Assembly (NCBI GenBank): GCA_023138875.1
Contig: JAGLOO010000015.1
Coordinates: forward strand, 1-64,000
DNA from: Bacteroidales bacterium
GTDB taxonomy: Bacteria > Bacteroidota > Bacteroidia > Bacteroidales > GCA-2748055
Length of the DNA: 64,000 nt
Direction: 5' to 3'
The notes beneath the pieces were generated by a model. The model saw nothing but the letters and a program-made list of their open reading frames with translations, was not told the DNA's origin and ran no database searches. Position numbers and translations under genes: made by a program. Positions 9,322 to 17,715 of this stretch are shown piece by piece (position 1 is the first letter of the stretch; every line of letters starts with the position of its first letter).

Positions 9322-10569
9322 CTAGAGCTTCAGAATCCATTTGCATTCATTATCAATATTATAAGAGATAATATCAAGCGGATAATTCGGATAATTATTT
9401 GCAAAGTTCTTTTGTGATATCTTTTTGATGCTTTTGCAATTCAGTTTAGCTTCAAAAGCTAAACCCTTTCCGAATGAAGTGGTAATGACAAAATCAATTT
9501 CTTTATTATCAGTAGTACGCCAGAATTTTATTGAATCTGTATCATATAAATCAGACAAACGATTGAAAACGTAATTTTCTATCAATGCGCCCTGGTCTTC
9601 ACGGGTTTTAAAATCGAAAAAGCGGTTGAGAGCAATATTTCTTAAACCAGAATCCTTGAAATATACCTTGGGCATTTTAATAAGCTCCTTTCTTATATTG
9701 GAGAAGAAGGGTTTTAAAAGCTCGATGTGAAAGCAATTTCGAAGAACATAGAGATATTTTTCAATGGTTTTATTATCAACTCCAATTGTATTCGAGAGCT
9801 CATTATTGTTCACAAGATTTCCGGTTTGTCCGGCTAATAAAATCAAAAGATTATAAAATTTGTCCGGATTGCTAATACCGGATTCATCCACATCTCTTTT
9901 TAAAAAAGAATTCTTTATCTCCTTCAGCAGGTTTATCTTTTCCTCCCTGTTATTTTCCAGGACAACTTCGGGATACCCCCCAAATATCAGATATTCATTG
10001 AGCACCTCCATTATTTCCCTGGAGCTGGAAGAGATATAATCTTCCTGCTGTCTGATGAGATCCAGTTCGCCGGATAAATCACTAAGTCTTTTAAATATCA
10101 AACATTCCTCAAATGAAAGGGTTTGTAATTCAAAGATTCTTTTCCTTCCGGAAAGAGAATCAGTAAACTTCTTGTCGATGTAAAAAGCACTGCTTCCGGT
10201 TGCAACAACTTTTAAATGATCCCGGTAAATGTCGTAGAGATATTTCAGAAAGTTTGATGGATCGGCTGCATATTGAACTTCGTCGATAAACAGAAACAGA
10301 GGCTTGGATTTCGAATCAGAATAGTTTAAGGCTTTTGTAGGACGTGGTGAAAAAGAAAAGATCTCTTCCGGGTGATTATTGATTGCAGAAAGAACGTCCC
10401 TGTCTTCAAAAGTCAGGTACGTTACTGTTTGTCCTTCACTTTTTAACTCCCGGAATAGAGCTTGTAATAATGATGTTTTACCACTTTGACGCGGACCGGT
10501 GATTATTGTATATTCTTTTCTATTCAGGTGGTTATTTATCTCCTGATGTATCTTTCTTTGGATATACAT
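9322..10569 (-). CDS. AAA ATPase with DUF4143 domain
   Basis: A 415-residue P-loop ATPase: Walker A GPRQSGKT at 25-32, Walker B-like LFLFIDEVQ near 105, and a C-terminal DUF4143 region ending in a PD-(D/E)XK-nuclease-like stretch (DFVITTSFGKGLAFEAKLN). This is a large, mobile family with many copies in Bacteroidetes and no clear function; links to toxin-like or defence roles have been proposed but not shown. The gene converges on the bat operon with almost no spacer. Its promoter carries a -7 box and two tandem 32-bp repeats, each with an inner inverted repeat, which suggests specific regulation. Confidence 0.9.
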   Translation of the reverse strand: MYIQRKIHQEINNHLNRKEYTIITGPRQSGKTSLLQALFRELKSEGQTVTYLTFEDRDVLSAINNHPEEIFSFSPRPTKALNYSDSKSKPLFLFIDEVQYAADPSNFLKYLYDIYRDHLKVVATGSSAFYIDKKFTDSLSGRKRIFELQTLSFEECLIFKRLSDLSGELDLIRQQEDYISSSSREIMEVLNEYLIFGGYPEVVLENNREEKINLLKEIKNSFLKRDVDESGISNPDKFYNLLILLAGQTGNLVNNNELSNTIGVDNKTIEKYLYVLRNCFHIELLKPFFSNIRKELIKMPKVYFKDSGLRNIALNRFFDFKTREDQGALIENYVFNRLSDLYDTDSIKFWRTTDNKEIDFVITTSFGKGLAFEAKLNCKSIKKISQKNFANNYPNYPLDIISYNIDNECKWILKL

Positions 10570-10583
10570 ATCTCTGTTTTATA

Positions 10584-10591
10584 CAAAGATA
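10584..10591 (-). promoter_or_regulatory. Candidate -7 box for the AAA/DUF4143 gene
   Basis: Reading the minus strand, TATCTTTG matches the Bacteroidetes -7 consensus TAnnTTTG and lies 14 bases before the start codon, implying a very short leader. No clear -33 TTTG sits at the usual distance; that region is occupied by the first tandem repeat. Confidence 0.5.
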
Positions 10592-10602
10592 ATCGAAAAT
10601 CA

Positions 10603-10666
10603 GATAAAACTGGAGTTTAAATCCAAAAAAACCCGATATAATTGGAATGGAATTCCAAAAATAACC
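10603..10666 (-). promoter_or_regulatory. Two tandem 32-bp operator-like repeats
   Basis: Copies at 10603-10634 and 10635-10666 match at 24 of 32 positions. Each contains an inner dyad (TGGAGTTTAAATCCA and TTGGAATGGAATTCCAA) followed by an A-rich run. A third GATA start follows directly. They cover the -33 region of the minus-strand AAA/DUF4143 promoter, as expected of operator sites. They also lie just after the stop of the efflux operon, so a role in that mRNA's 3' end is possible. The binding protein is unknown. Confidence 0.55.
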
Positions 10667-10671
10667 GATAG

Positions 10672-11856
10672 TTATAGGTACACTTTCATCAAATCTGCCT
10701 CCAGGAGCAGCTGGTCCCTTTTAAATTCAAGCAAGGACCGGACGTTCCGGAAGTACAGATCTGATGAGTACATGTATTCCGAAAGGGAGATCTCCCCAAT
10801 CTCCAGGGCTACCGATAATAACTCTTCATCGTTCACAAGACCAAGGGCCTTTTCCAGCTTTTCCGCCTGATTTTTCAGGCTTTCCAATTGGTCAAGTTTC
10901 TGTAATACTTCTTTCTGCTGATGGCTTTCAAACCTGTTGGCATCAGCTTCGGCGAAGATCACCTCCGATTTCGCGTGTTTTATCCTATTGGTATTTTCCC
11001 ATAGGGGAACAGAAAGTCCGACCTGAAATCCTTTGAATTTTTGATCCAGAATCGATTCAGAATAATAACCTGCTGATAATTTTGGCAGGTTTTTACTGAC
11101 TGCCAGGTTCTTTTGCTGCTCTTTTAGTTCTGATTCGAGGTTATAAAGCTGCCATTCGGGGCTGTTGTGATAATCCTGTAAAACGGAATCGGGGATAAGC
11201 TTGGCGGAAGGGGGGAAAATCGTTTCGGTAATCTCAATGGCCAATCCACCACTGATTTCATTCAGCGCTACCTGGTTGCTCCTGATCTTAGCCTTGATTT
11301 TTTCATACTCATTTTGCAATGCTATGGTTTGCAGATTTGACTGGCTGAATGAGAGTTGACCCTCTTCACCGGCGATCAATTTCTGCCGGTAGTGATCGAC
11401 CATTTTTTCTGAGTTCCTGAGCCGTCCTGATAACAGCTGCTCCTGTTTGTTAAGGTATATTCTCTCTATCCAGAGCTGCCTGGCCATAAGCAATATTTCC
11501 TGTCTTGTGACAGTGTACATCAACTCAGCCTTGACTGTTTTTACCTGCCTGAGCCGGGACATATGTACGTATGCTGTGGGAAAATCAATTTGTTGGCTTA
11601 CACTGAAATCTATTCTGTTTTCTGTTACCGAAGGATTTCCAAACAGGTATCCGAACTCTACCTGGGGATCAGGGGGTGTATTCCCGGTACCTGCATCCAT
11701 GATCGCTACCTGGTATAATTCACGGGCAGCCAGTAGCGACTTGTTATGCTCAAGTACGGTTTTCATCAAACTATCCGATCCGGGGAAGTTTTGCGGTGCC
11801 TGGGCACCAGACGATACTATTGCCCCGAACAAAAGGGCAATAGTTATTTTATACAT
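10672..11856 (-). CDS. TolC-family outer membrane protein of efflux system A
   Basis: I place the start at the ATG at 11856, giving about 394 residues with a clean signal peptide (MYKITIALLFGAIVSSGAQA). That ATG directly abuts the TAG stop of the upstream pump gene, which implies coupled translation. ATGs at 11880 and 11895 would overlap the pump gene. The mature protein is long, helical and periodic, like CusC/CzcC-type outer membrane factors (EFGYLFGNPSVTENRIDF, then QIDFPTAY). It should form the outer-membrane exit duct of the RND pump and is the last gene of the minus-strand operon from 16955. Confidence 0.88.
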   Translation of the reverse strand: MYKITIALLFGAIVSSGAQAPQNFPGSDSLMKTVLEHNKSLLAARELYQVAIMDAGTGNTPPDPQVEFGYLFGNPSVTENRIDFSVSQQIDFPTAYVHMSRLRQVKTVKAELMYTVTRQEILLMARQLWIERIYLNKQEQLLSGRLRNSEKMVDHYRQKLIAGEEGQLSFSQSNLQTIALQNEYEKIKAKIRSNQVALNEISGGLAIEITETIFPPSAKLIPDSVLQDYHNSPEWQLYNLESELKEQQKNLAVSKNLPKLSAGYYSESILDQKFKGFQVGLSVPLWENTNRIKHAKSEVIFAEADANRFESHQQKEVLQKLDQLESLKNQAEKLEKALGLVNDEELLSVALEIGEISLSEYMYSSDLYFRNVRSLLEFKRDQLLLEADLMKVYL

Positions 11857-11857
11857 A

Positions 11858-14800
11858 CTACTGATGTGTGTCCGGTTCATCTTTTTTCTTTTCAAGTATA
11901 TAATAGACCGATGGGATTACGATAAGATTAAGAAGGGTTGAGGTAACCAGGCCTCCAAGGATTACGATGGCCATGGGGCTCTGGATTTCATTGCCTGGTT
12001 TATCACTTCCCAGTGCAAGTGGTATCAGGGCCAACGCAGAGGCCAGGGCTGTCATTAATATGGGATTGAGGCGGTCAGCAGAACCATGAATGATGGTATC
12101 TTTCAGGCTCCACCCGTCCTGCCTGAGGTGCCGGTACCGGGATACCAGCAGAATTCCATTCCGTGTGGCAATTCCAAAAAGCGTAATAAATCCGATGATG
12201 GACGGGATACTCAGGATCTGGGATGACAGCTTAATGGCAACCACCCCACCAATCAGGGCAAGTGGTAAATTGATCAGGATGACCCCTGCCAGCTTCGCGC
12301 TTTTAAACTCCTGGTACAGGATTACAAAGATCACCAGGATGGCAAGAAGCGAGGTGACAAGCAAGGTAACAGAGGCACGTTTTGCACTTTCAAACTGTCC
12401 TCCATATTCAATTCTGTATCCCTCGGGAAGATCAATGCTTTCGGTGATGGTCTGCTGGATTTCACTTACTACACTCCCCAGGTCACGACCCGAGGTATTG
12501 GCGGAGATTACAAGTTTGCGTTGAACGTTTTCCCGGTTGATGGTATTTGGACCGCTAACCGAAACTACATCAGCCACAAAACTCAGAGGAATTTTTTGAC
12601 CGTTGTAAGTGTCGATGAGGGTATTACGAATGGCATCCGTGCTATTTCGGAAAGGTTTATCATAACGAACGATCAGATCGAAATTGAGGTTGTCATCATA
12701 GACCTCTGCAACCTTTTTACCGGCGATGGCTGTTTCAACAAAATGTGTGAACTCATTTTGAGGGATCCCGTAACGAGCCAGCAACTCTCTTCTTGGCCGG
12801 ATCTGAAGCTGTGGTATTTCCACCAGTTGCTCCACATTCAGATCAACCAATCCGGGAATGTCAGTGATCGATCCTTTTATATCGTTTGCCAGACGATACA
12901 TGGTTCCCAGGTCGGTTCCGAATAATTTTATGGCAATACTTGCCCTGGTTCCCGAAAGCATATGATCAATGCGGTGACCAAGAGGCTGACCAATATTGAT
13001 ATTGATACCCTGGATACCCCCAAGCCGCTCCCTGACGTCTTCCATAAATGCTTCATTACTCCTTTCGGATAATTCGTAGGGCACATCTATTTCAGAGGTA
13101 TTCGATCCACCATGGCTATGTTCATTCAATTCTGCTCTTCCTGTACGACGGCTCACATATTTTACCTCCGGGATCTCCAGAAGCTCATTATCGATATGAC
13201 CGGTAATCTGGTTGCTCTGCTCCAGCGATACACCCGGTAGGGTTATGGTTGTCAGGGTCAGTGTGCCTTCATTGAATTGAGGTAAAAACGAATTTCCAAA
13301 CCTGAAAAACATCACAAGCGTTACCACAAGCATTCCTGTTGATATGATAATTACCGGGAGACGAAATTTCAGCACCAACACCAGAGAGTTCTTATACCAT
13401 GCATTCAGTTTCTGGACCAGCCTGTTACCTCCTCTTTCATCCCTGGCGAGCTGTTTTTTTGTGGTAAGCATGTAGCTTGAAAGAACAGGTGTGAGGGTGA
13501 GGGCAATGAGAAGTGATGCAAGCAAGGAGACTATGAAAGTGATACCAAGAGGTTTTAACAATCTGCCCTCCATCCCTGCAAGAAAGAAAAGCGGGACGAA
13601 TGCCACAATAATAATGATGGTCGCCTGTACAATGGATGACCTTATTTCTACAGAAGCCTGGTATATCACTTGAAGCGTACCCTGCTGCTCATCCTTCGGT
13701 TTTCGATCATTCTGTTTCAATCGTTTCAGCACATTTTCCACATCTATGATCGCGTCATCCACTAGGGCTCCGATGGCAATGGCCATACCCCCCAGCGACA
13801 TGGTGTTTATAGTTAACCCAAAGAGTCTGAGTGTGATAAATGAGAGCAATAGTGATAAGGGGATGGCGATCAGGGAGATCACGGTGGTTCTTACATTAAG
13901 AAGAAAAAGGAATAGTATAATCGCTACAAACAAGCCTCCTTCTATCAACACACGAAACACATTGCTAACGGCTGTGTTTATGAAATCGGCCTGTTTGAAT
14001 ATCCCGGAGTTAACCTGAACATCACCAGGCAAAGAAGGAACCAGGTCAAACAGTGCTTTGTCCACATCCCCGGTCAACGAAAGGGTATTGATATTGGGTT
14101 GTTTCAGTATGGTTAATATAACCGCGGGTTCCGTATCAAGAAAAGCATCGCCAATTTTATCGGGGTGACCAATTTTTACATCAGCCACATCAGCGATTTT
14201 CACCGGTTTTTCATTCCTGATCTTTATGACCGAGGATCCAATGTCTTGCGGGTCCTTTGAACGCCCGGTAGCCCTGACAATATACTCCTGGCCATATTGA
14301 TTAATAAAGCCGCCTGAAGCATTGCTGTTGGTGTTTTCCGCCGCATCGGTCAGCTCATCCAGAGACACATCGTGGTACTTCATTTTGTAGGGATCAGCAA
14401 GGATCTGATATTGTTTCGCCAGACCACCCATTACCACCACCTGGGAAACCCCGGTTACTGAAAGGAGGCGCTGCCTGACCTGTTTATCAGCCAGGGTTCG
14501 TAAATCGAACAGGGAAAGTGAATCTGAGGTCAGGGAAACCAGCATAATTTCACCCATGATAGAGGTCTGAGGTGCAAGAATGGGAGCTTCAATCCCCTTC
14601 GGAAGCAGGGCTGTAATGGTAGGGAGTTTTTCACTTACAACTTGCCTGGCCCTGTAGATATCAGTATTCCAGTTGAATTCTACCCAGACAATGGAAAAAC
14701 CATAGGTTGAACTTGAGCGCACCCGTCGAACATCCGTCGCTCCATTTAATGAAGATTCAATGGGAAAAGTCACAAGCATTTCAACCTCTTCTGCGGCCAT

Positions 14801-14965
14801 CCCATGCGCATCAGTCAAAACAACCACCGTGGGTGCCGTAAGATCAGGAAACACATCAATCTCCATCTCCTTTACCGTAAACAATCCGCCCACCAGCAAC
14901 ATCAGCGAGAGGAAGATGATGAACATCCTGTTGTTCAGGGAATATTGTATAATTCTATTCAGCAT
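11858..14965 (-). CDS. Heavy-metal RND efflux pump (CusA/CzcA family), system A
   Basis: A 1035-residue inner-membrane proton/metal antiporter of the HME-RND family: an N-terminal helix with DVFPDLTAP, two large periplasmic loops and a central helix with GALVDDAIIDVEN. The positions of the three copper-binding methionines of E. coli CusA are not conserved: the aligned segments read TLTLTTITLPG, SNTSEIDVPYEL and HRIDHMLSGTRAS, the last with a shifted Met. The central helix also lacks the DFG-type motif of Co/Zn/Cd pumps. The substrate is therefore probably not Cu/Ag by the CusA route and remains open. It sits between its adaptor and TolC genes in one operon. Confidence 0.93.
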   Translation of the reverse strand: MLNRIIQYSLNNRMFIIFLSLMLLVGGLFTVKEMEIDVFPDLTAPTVVVLTDAHGMAAEEVEMLVTFPIESSLNGATDVRRVRSSSTYGFSIVWVEFNWNTDIYRARQVVSEKLPTITALLPKGIEAPILAPQTSIMGEIMLVSLTSDSLSLFDLRTLADKQVRQRLLSVTGVSQVVVMGGLAKQYQILADPYKMKYHDVSLDELTDAAENTNSNASGGFINQYGQEYIVRATGRSKDPQDIGSSVIKIRNEKPVKIADVADVKIGHPDKIGDAFLDTEPAVILTILKQPNINTLSLTGDVDKALFDLVPSLPGDVQVNSGIFKQADFINTAVSNVFRVLIEGGLFVAIILFLFLLNVRTTVISLIAIPLSLLLSFITLRLFGLTINTMSLGGMAIAIGALVDDAIIDVENVLKRLKQNDRKPKDEQQGTLQVIYQASVEIRSSIVQATIIIIVAFVPLFFLAGMEGRLLKPLGITFIVSLLASLLIALTLTPVLSSYMLTTKKQLARDERGGNRLVQKLNAWYKNSLVLVLKFRLPVIIISTGMLVVTLVMFFRFGNSFLPQFNEGTLTLTTITLPGVSLEQSNQITGHIDNELLEIPEVKYVSRRTGRAELNEHSHGGSNTSEIDVPYELSERSNEAFMEDVRERLGGIQGININIGQPLGHRIDHMLSGTRASIAIKLFGTDLGTMYRLANDIKGSITDIPGLVDLNVEQLVEIPQLQIRPRRELLARYGIPQNEFTHFVETAIAGKKVAEVYDDNLNFDLIVRYDKPFRNSTDAIRNTLIDTYNGQKIPLSFVADVVSVSGPNTINRENVQRKLVISANTSGRDLGSVVSEIQQTITESIDLPEGYRIEYGGQFESAKRASVTLLVTSLLAILVIFVILYQEFKSAKLAGVILINLPLALIGGVVAIKLSSQILSIPSIIGFITLFGIATRNGILLVSRYRHLRQDGWSLKDTIIHGSADRLNPILMTALASALALIPLALGSDKPGNEIQSPMAIVILGGLVTSTLLNLIVIPSVYYILEKKKDEPDTHQ

Positions 14966-14976
14966 AATCTCAGGTT

Positions 14977-16482
14977 TTAATGAGCATGACCATGACCGGC
15001 AACATTCGTAACTGTTGAGGCCGCTTTTAAGAGCATCATCCCTTCAGTTACAATTCGTTCCCCGGGATTCAATCCCTCAATAATTTCAACACTTCTGCCG
15101 TCATTTTCTCCTGGTGTTACCGGCCGCCTGGTATAACTTTCTCCGGTTATCTGCACGTAGAGATAGTGGGTGCCCTGTTCTTCTGAAACAGCACTAACCG
15201 ATACTGTCAGACTGTTGGTTTTACTGGTTGTCTTCAGGAAAAACTCAACAAAAGCTCCCTCCAGCAGACTGCCATCATTCTTTACTTCAAAATAGACGGG
15301 CATATAGTGATCGTTCTCGGCAACAGAAGATCCTTTAGCCAGTAATCTTCCGTTCAGATCTTCAATGGAGTAGGTTTGGTCCGTATAAGCCGGGCGGAAA
15401 TTGGCCGTCTCAATTTCCTTCAACAGATAGTAGAATTGTTGAGGAACATCTGCCCGGAGCAAGAGGACTTTGTTGGAAGAAATGGTTACCAGGAGTTGAC
15501 CGGTTTCTACATACTGACCTTCAGAAACATTCAATTCATGGATGTAGCCGGAAACCGGAGCGGTCACTTTCAATCCTTCTTTAGTCACATTGGCAGCCAG
15601 GGTGTAAAAGCGAAGACTGTCGGCCGTATATGTGAATTTTGATTCTATGAACTGACGCTCTGATATAACCTTTTTTGTATACAGGTCCCGATGCCTCTCA
15701 TACTCACTTTTGCTTTTGGTGAAACTGTTCAATAATTCCTGGTACTGAAGTTCAATATTGTTTTCGGTCAGTGTGTTGCTGGTAAGGGTAAATAGAAGTT
15801 GTCCCATCTTTACCCCGGATCCCTGCACAAGGTTTCTATCGTTGAATACAACAATACCTCCGCTGTTTGCAGACACATTTTTTTTCTCTCCGGGCATTGC
15901 CATGATCTCGCCGCTGGTGGATATGACTGAAGAGAAAGGAACCGGCTGAACCTCTTTTACCATAAAGGCACTCTTCCAGGCTTGCTTTTTGAGAAATACG
16001 ATTTCGCCCTCAGCACCAACATCCTCTGCGTGATCGTGACCTTCACCATCGTGCTCATGCATTTCCTGGTGGTTTTTGTAAACATGAACATGGTCTGTCA
16101 CCGACTCTGTGATCGAACCCGATTGCAATGTATACGTCACCTGAAATTCACCGGCATGCACGGGTACAAATGACACATGAAATATGCCAGGCCTTTCCGG
16201 CTCGTTGGATACTGCAGATACCCCGTCGATAATGATTGTTAAAGATCCAGCCAGGCAGGGTTCATAAGTTTGAAGTTGTGTAACGTGCACTAAAAATCCA
16301 GACTCCTTACCCTGTTCAAGCGGTTCATGCTCGATAAAAAACTCTGTATTATCCGTAAAAAGTGTTGATTGGAATGCAGCATCCTCATGTGATGATTCCT
16401 CATCATTATGTGAATCTGTTTCGTGATTGTGCCCGCATGCGCTGGCAATTACCATTATTATGGCTATTACTAATTTGTACAT
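14977..16482 (-). CDS. RND periplasmic adaptor, His-rich lipoprotein, system A
   Basis: I place the start at the ATG at 16482 (about 501 residues), because it begins a lipoprotein signal (MYKLVIAIIMVIASAC) with Cys16 as acylation site; an ATG at 16539 would add an unusual 19-residue prefix. After the Cys come His/Asp-rich stretches (HNHETDSHNDEESSHED, then NHQEMHEHDGEGHDHAED), an immunoglobulin-like N-terminal region, the barrel-sandwich/lipoyl and coiled-coil domains of CusB/CzcB adaptors, and a GHGHAH tail. The His-rich parts suggest periplasmic metal capture and delivery to the pump. It lies 11 bases before the pump gene. Confidence 0.88.
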   Translation of the reverse strand: MYKLVIAIIMVIASACGHNHETDSHNDEESSHEDAAFQSTLFTDNTEFFIEHEPLEQGKESGFLVHVTQLQTYEPCLAGSLTIIIDGVSAVSNEPERPGIFHVSFVPVHAGEFQVTYTLQSGSITESVTDHVHVYKNHQEMHEHDGEGHDHAEDVGAEGEIVFLKKQAWKSAFMVKEVQPVPFSSVISTSGEIMAMPGEKKNVSANSGGIVVFNDRNLVQGSGVKMGQLLFTLTSNTLTENNIELQYQELLNSFTKSKSEYERHRDLYTKKVISERQFIESKFTYTADSLRFYTLAANVTKEGLKVTAPVSGYIHELNVSEGQYVETGQLLVTISSNKVLLLRADVPQQFYYLLKEIETANFRPAYTDQTYSIEDLNGRLLAKGSSVAENDHYMPVYFEVKNDGSLLEGAFVEFFLKTTSKTNSLTVSVSAVSEEQGTHYLYVQITGESYTRRPVTPGENDGRSVEIIEGLNPGERIVTEGMMLLKAASTVTNVAGHGHAH

Positions 16483-16513
16483 GATGCTATTGCTTTGAAA
16501 TGATATTATTTCC

Positions 16514-16536
16514 AAGTGTAGCAAATTGCTATACTT
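16514..16536. promoter_or_regulatory. 23-bp near-perfect palindrome before the adaptor gene
   Basis: AAGTGTAGCAA and TTGCTATACTT flank a central A and pair with one mismatch. It lies in the 83-bp gap between the His-rich protein gene and the adaptor start I chose. Possible roles are an internal operator or an mRNA stem that sets the ratio of the two products. The palindrome falls inside the coding region if the 16539 start is used. Confidence 0.4.
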
Positions 16537-16565
16537 CAACTTAATAAAAGAATGAAAAACGGAGT

Positions 16566-16955
16566 TTAAATGAATGCAGGAGGTGCCCTTAAGGAAATGG
16601 CACCGTAGCAGGCGGCCGATTCATCTGGTATTTTTAAACGGACATACCTGTAGGACTCAACATCAGCTGATGGCACCAGATCAGTCTTTGACACGGAAAT
16701 CGTCCGGATAAGGATCACCCCGGGTTTTTTCTGAATATCGAGATGGTTGATTTTAAAAAAGTCTACATTGTTAAAGGCATGACAGTGAAAAGGATGATCA
16801 TCTGAATCATGGTGGTCCTCATGCTCAATGGGGCAATCCGTATTTATTGCCCCAGGAAGAATTTCAGCATGATGGTGATGCGGGACAAGGTTATGTCCAA
16901 GTAAAATTGTGAAACAAAGTAGAAGAATTAGAGATATGTGTTTTTTTGCGCTCAT
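16566..16955 (-). CDS. Small exported His-rich protein, first gene of efflux operon A
   Basis: A 129-residue protein with an N-terminal hydrophobic segment (residues 6-20). Two metal-binding-like clusters follow: VPHHHHAEIL, and CPIEHEDHHDSDDHPFHCHAF with two Cys and many His. I do not recognise a named family with certainty; small proteins of this kind are common beside Bacteroidetes metal-efflux genes. It probably binds metal in the periplasm and may buffer it or pass it to the adaptor. It is the promoter-proximal gene of the operon running to 10672. The C-terminal 60 residues have no motif I can name. Confidence 0.7.
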   Translation of the reverse strand: MSAKKHISLILLLCFTILLGHNLVPHHHHAEILPGAINTDCPIEHEDHHDSDDHPFHCHAFNNVDFFKINHLDIQKKPGVILIRTISVSKTDLVPSADVESYRYVRLKIPDESAACYGAISLRAPPAFI

Positions 16956-16977
16956 CGCTATGCTTAGAGATGCAATG

Positions 16978-16985
16978 CAAAAATA
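16978..16985 (-). promoter_or_regulatory. Candidate -7 box for efflux operon A
   Basis: On the minus strand TATTTTTG fits TAnnTTTG, 22 bases before the ATG of the His-rich protein. A GTTTCAAC sequence lies at roughly the -33 distance but is not a good TTTG match. This is the only likely promoter seen for the four genes from 16955 to 10672. Confidence 0.5.
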
Positions 16986-17027
16986 GATAAAAAATACATA
17001 GTTGAAACAGCCTTCTATATTGGAAAT

Positions 17028-17501
17028 CTATAAATCAAATTCTCCAATAACAGGAATGCTTTCCAGAATACTGAGCCTGATCACACTAAGGAAATAGTTC
17101 TCGAGCTGATAAAACTGGGCCGCTGCCTGAGAGCCGGATGTTTTTTTGACTTTTTGATAATAATTATCGATTAACTTATCCAATGCCTTCTTTTGTGTTT
17201 GCGTGCTTTTTATGATCTCATCCATTTTTTCATCCGAAAGACTACTATAGTTTTCTGCATACTTATTCAGAAGGTCAATTCGTTTTTTGCCAAGGACTTT
17301 TCTTTCGTCTTCGTACTGGTCATAAAGAGACCAGAAAGAATCTTTTGATTCGCCCTCAAGCTTCATAAAATCTGATACAATGGCCTTTTTTTCACTTCCA
17401 AAGATGGCCTGGAAAAAATCAATTTCCTCACTATTGGTTTGTCCAGATACGCCTGATAAAGCAATAAACAGGACTGCAGCAGTAATAAAAACATTCTTCA
17501 T
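17028..17501 (-). CDS. Small exported helical protein, unknown function
   Basis: A 157-residue protein with a signal peptide (to SGVSGQ) and an almost wholly helical, charged mature part (SFWSLYDQYEDERKVLG, then YSSLSDEKMDEIIKSTQ). Size, helicity and place beside metal-efflux genes recall periplasmic Spy/CpxP-like proteins, but the LTxxQ motif of that family is not evident, so I leave it unnamed. It is on the same strand as efflux operon A and upstream of its promoter, so it is probably transcribed separately. The 72 bases between them carry the operon A promoter. Confidence 0.7.
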   Translation of the reverse strand: MKNVFITAAVLFIALSGVSGQTNSEEIDFFQAIFGSEKKAIVSDFMKLEGESKDSFWSLYDQYEDERKVLGKKRIDLLNKYAENYSSLSDEKMDEIIKSTQTQKKALDKLIDNYYQKVKKTSGSQAAAQFYQLENYFLSVIRLSILESIPVIGEFDL

Positions 17502-17687
17502 GATAAATAAAGTTTTGTTGGATTACTAATTGTTGGTTAAATAGCTTTCTCCTTAATCTTAACAGAGTTCTCTCCGCTTTTGTTCATCATCATTGTTTAG
17601 TTAAGGTATCTAACAGATCAACAAACAGTTTTTCTGTTAGTGTTAGAGCGGATAAAACTAGATTGCAAGGCATTAGCATAGTTTCTT

Positions 17688-17695
17688 TATCTTCG
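17688..17695 (+). promoter_or_regulatory. Candidate -7 box for the AI-2E permease gene
   Basis: TATCTTCG is one base from TAnnTTTG and lies 20 bases before the ATG at 17716. A TTGC at 17663-17666 is close to -33 spacing (22-base gap). Upstream, 17502-17660 holds nothing else I can identify. Confidence 0.4.
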
Positions 17696-17715
17696 TAATA
17701 TTTAAAATATTCGCT

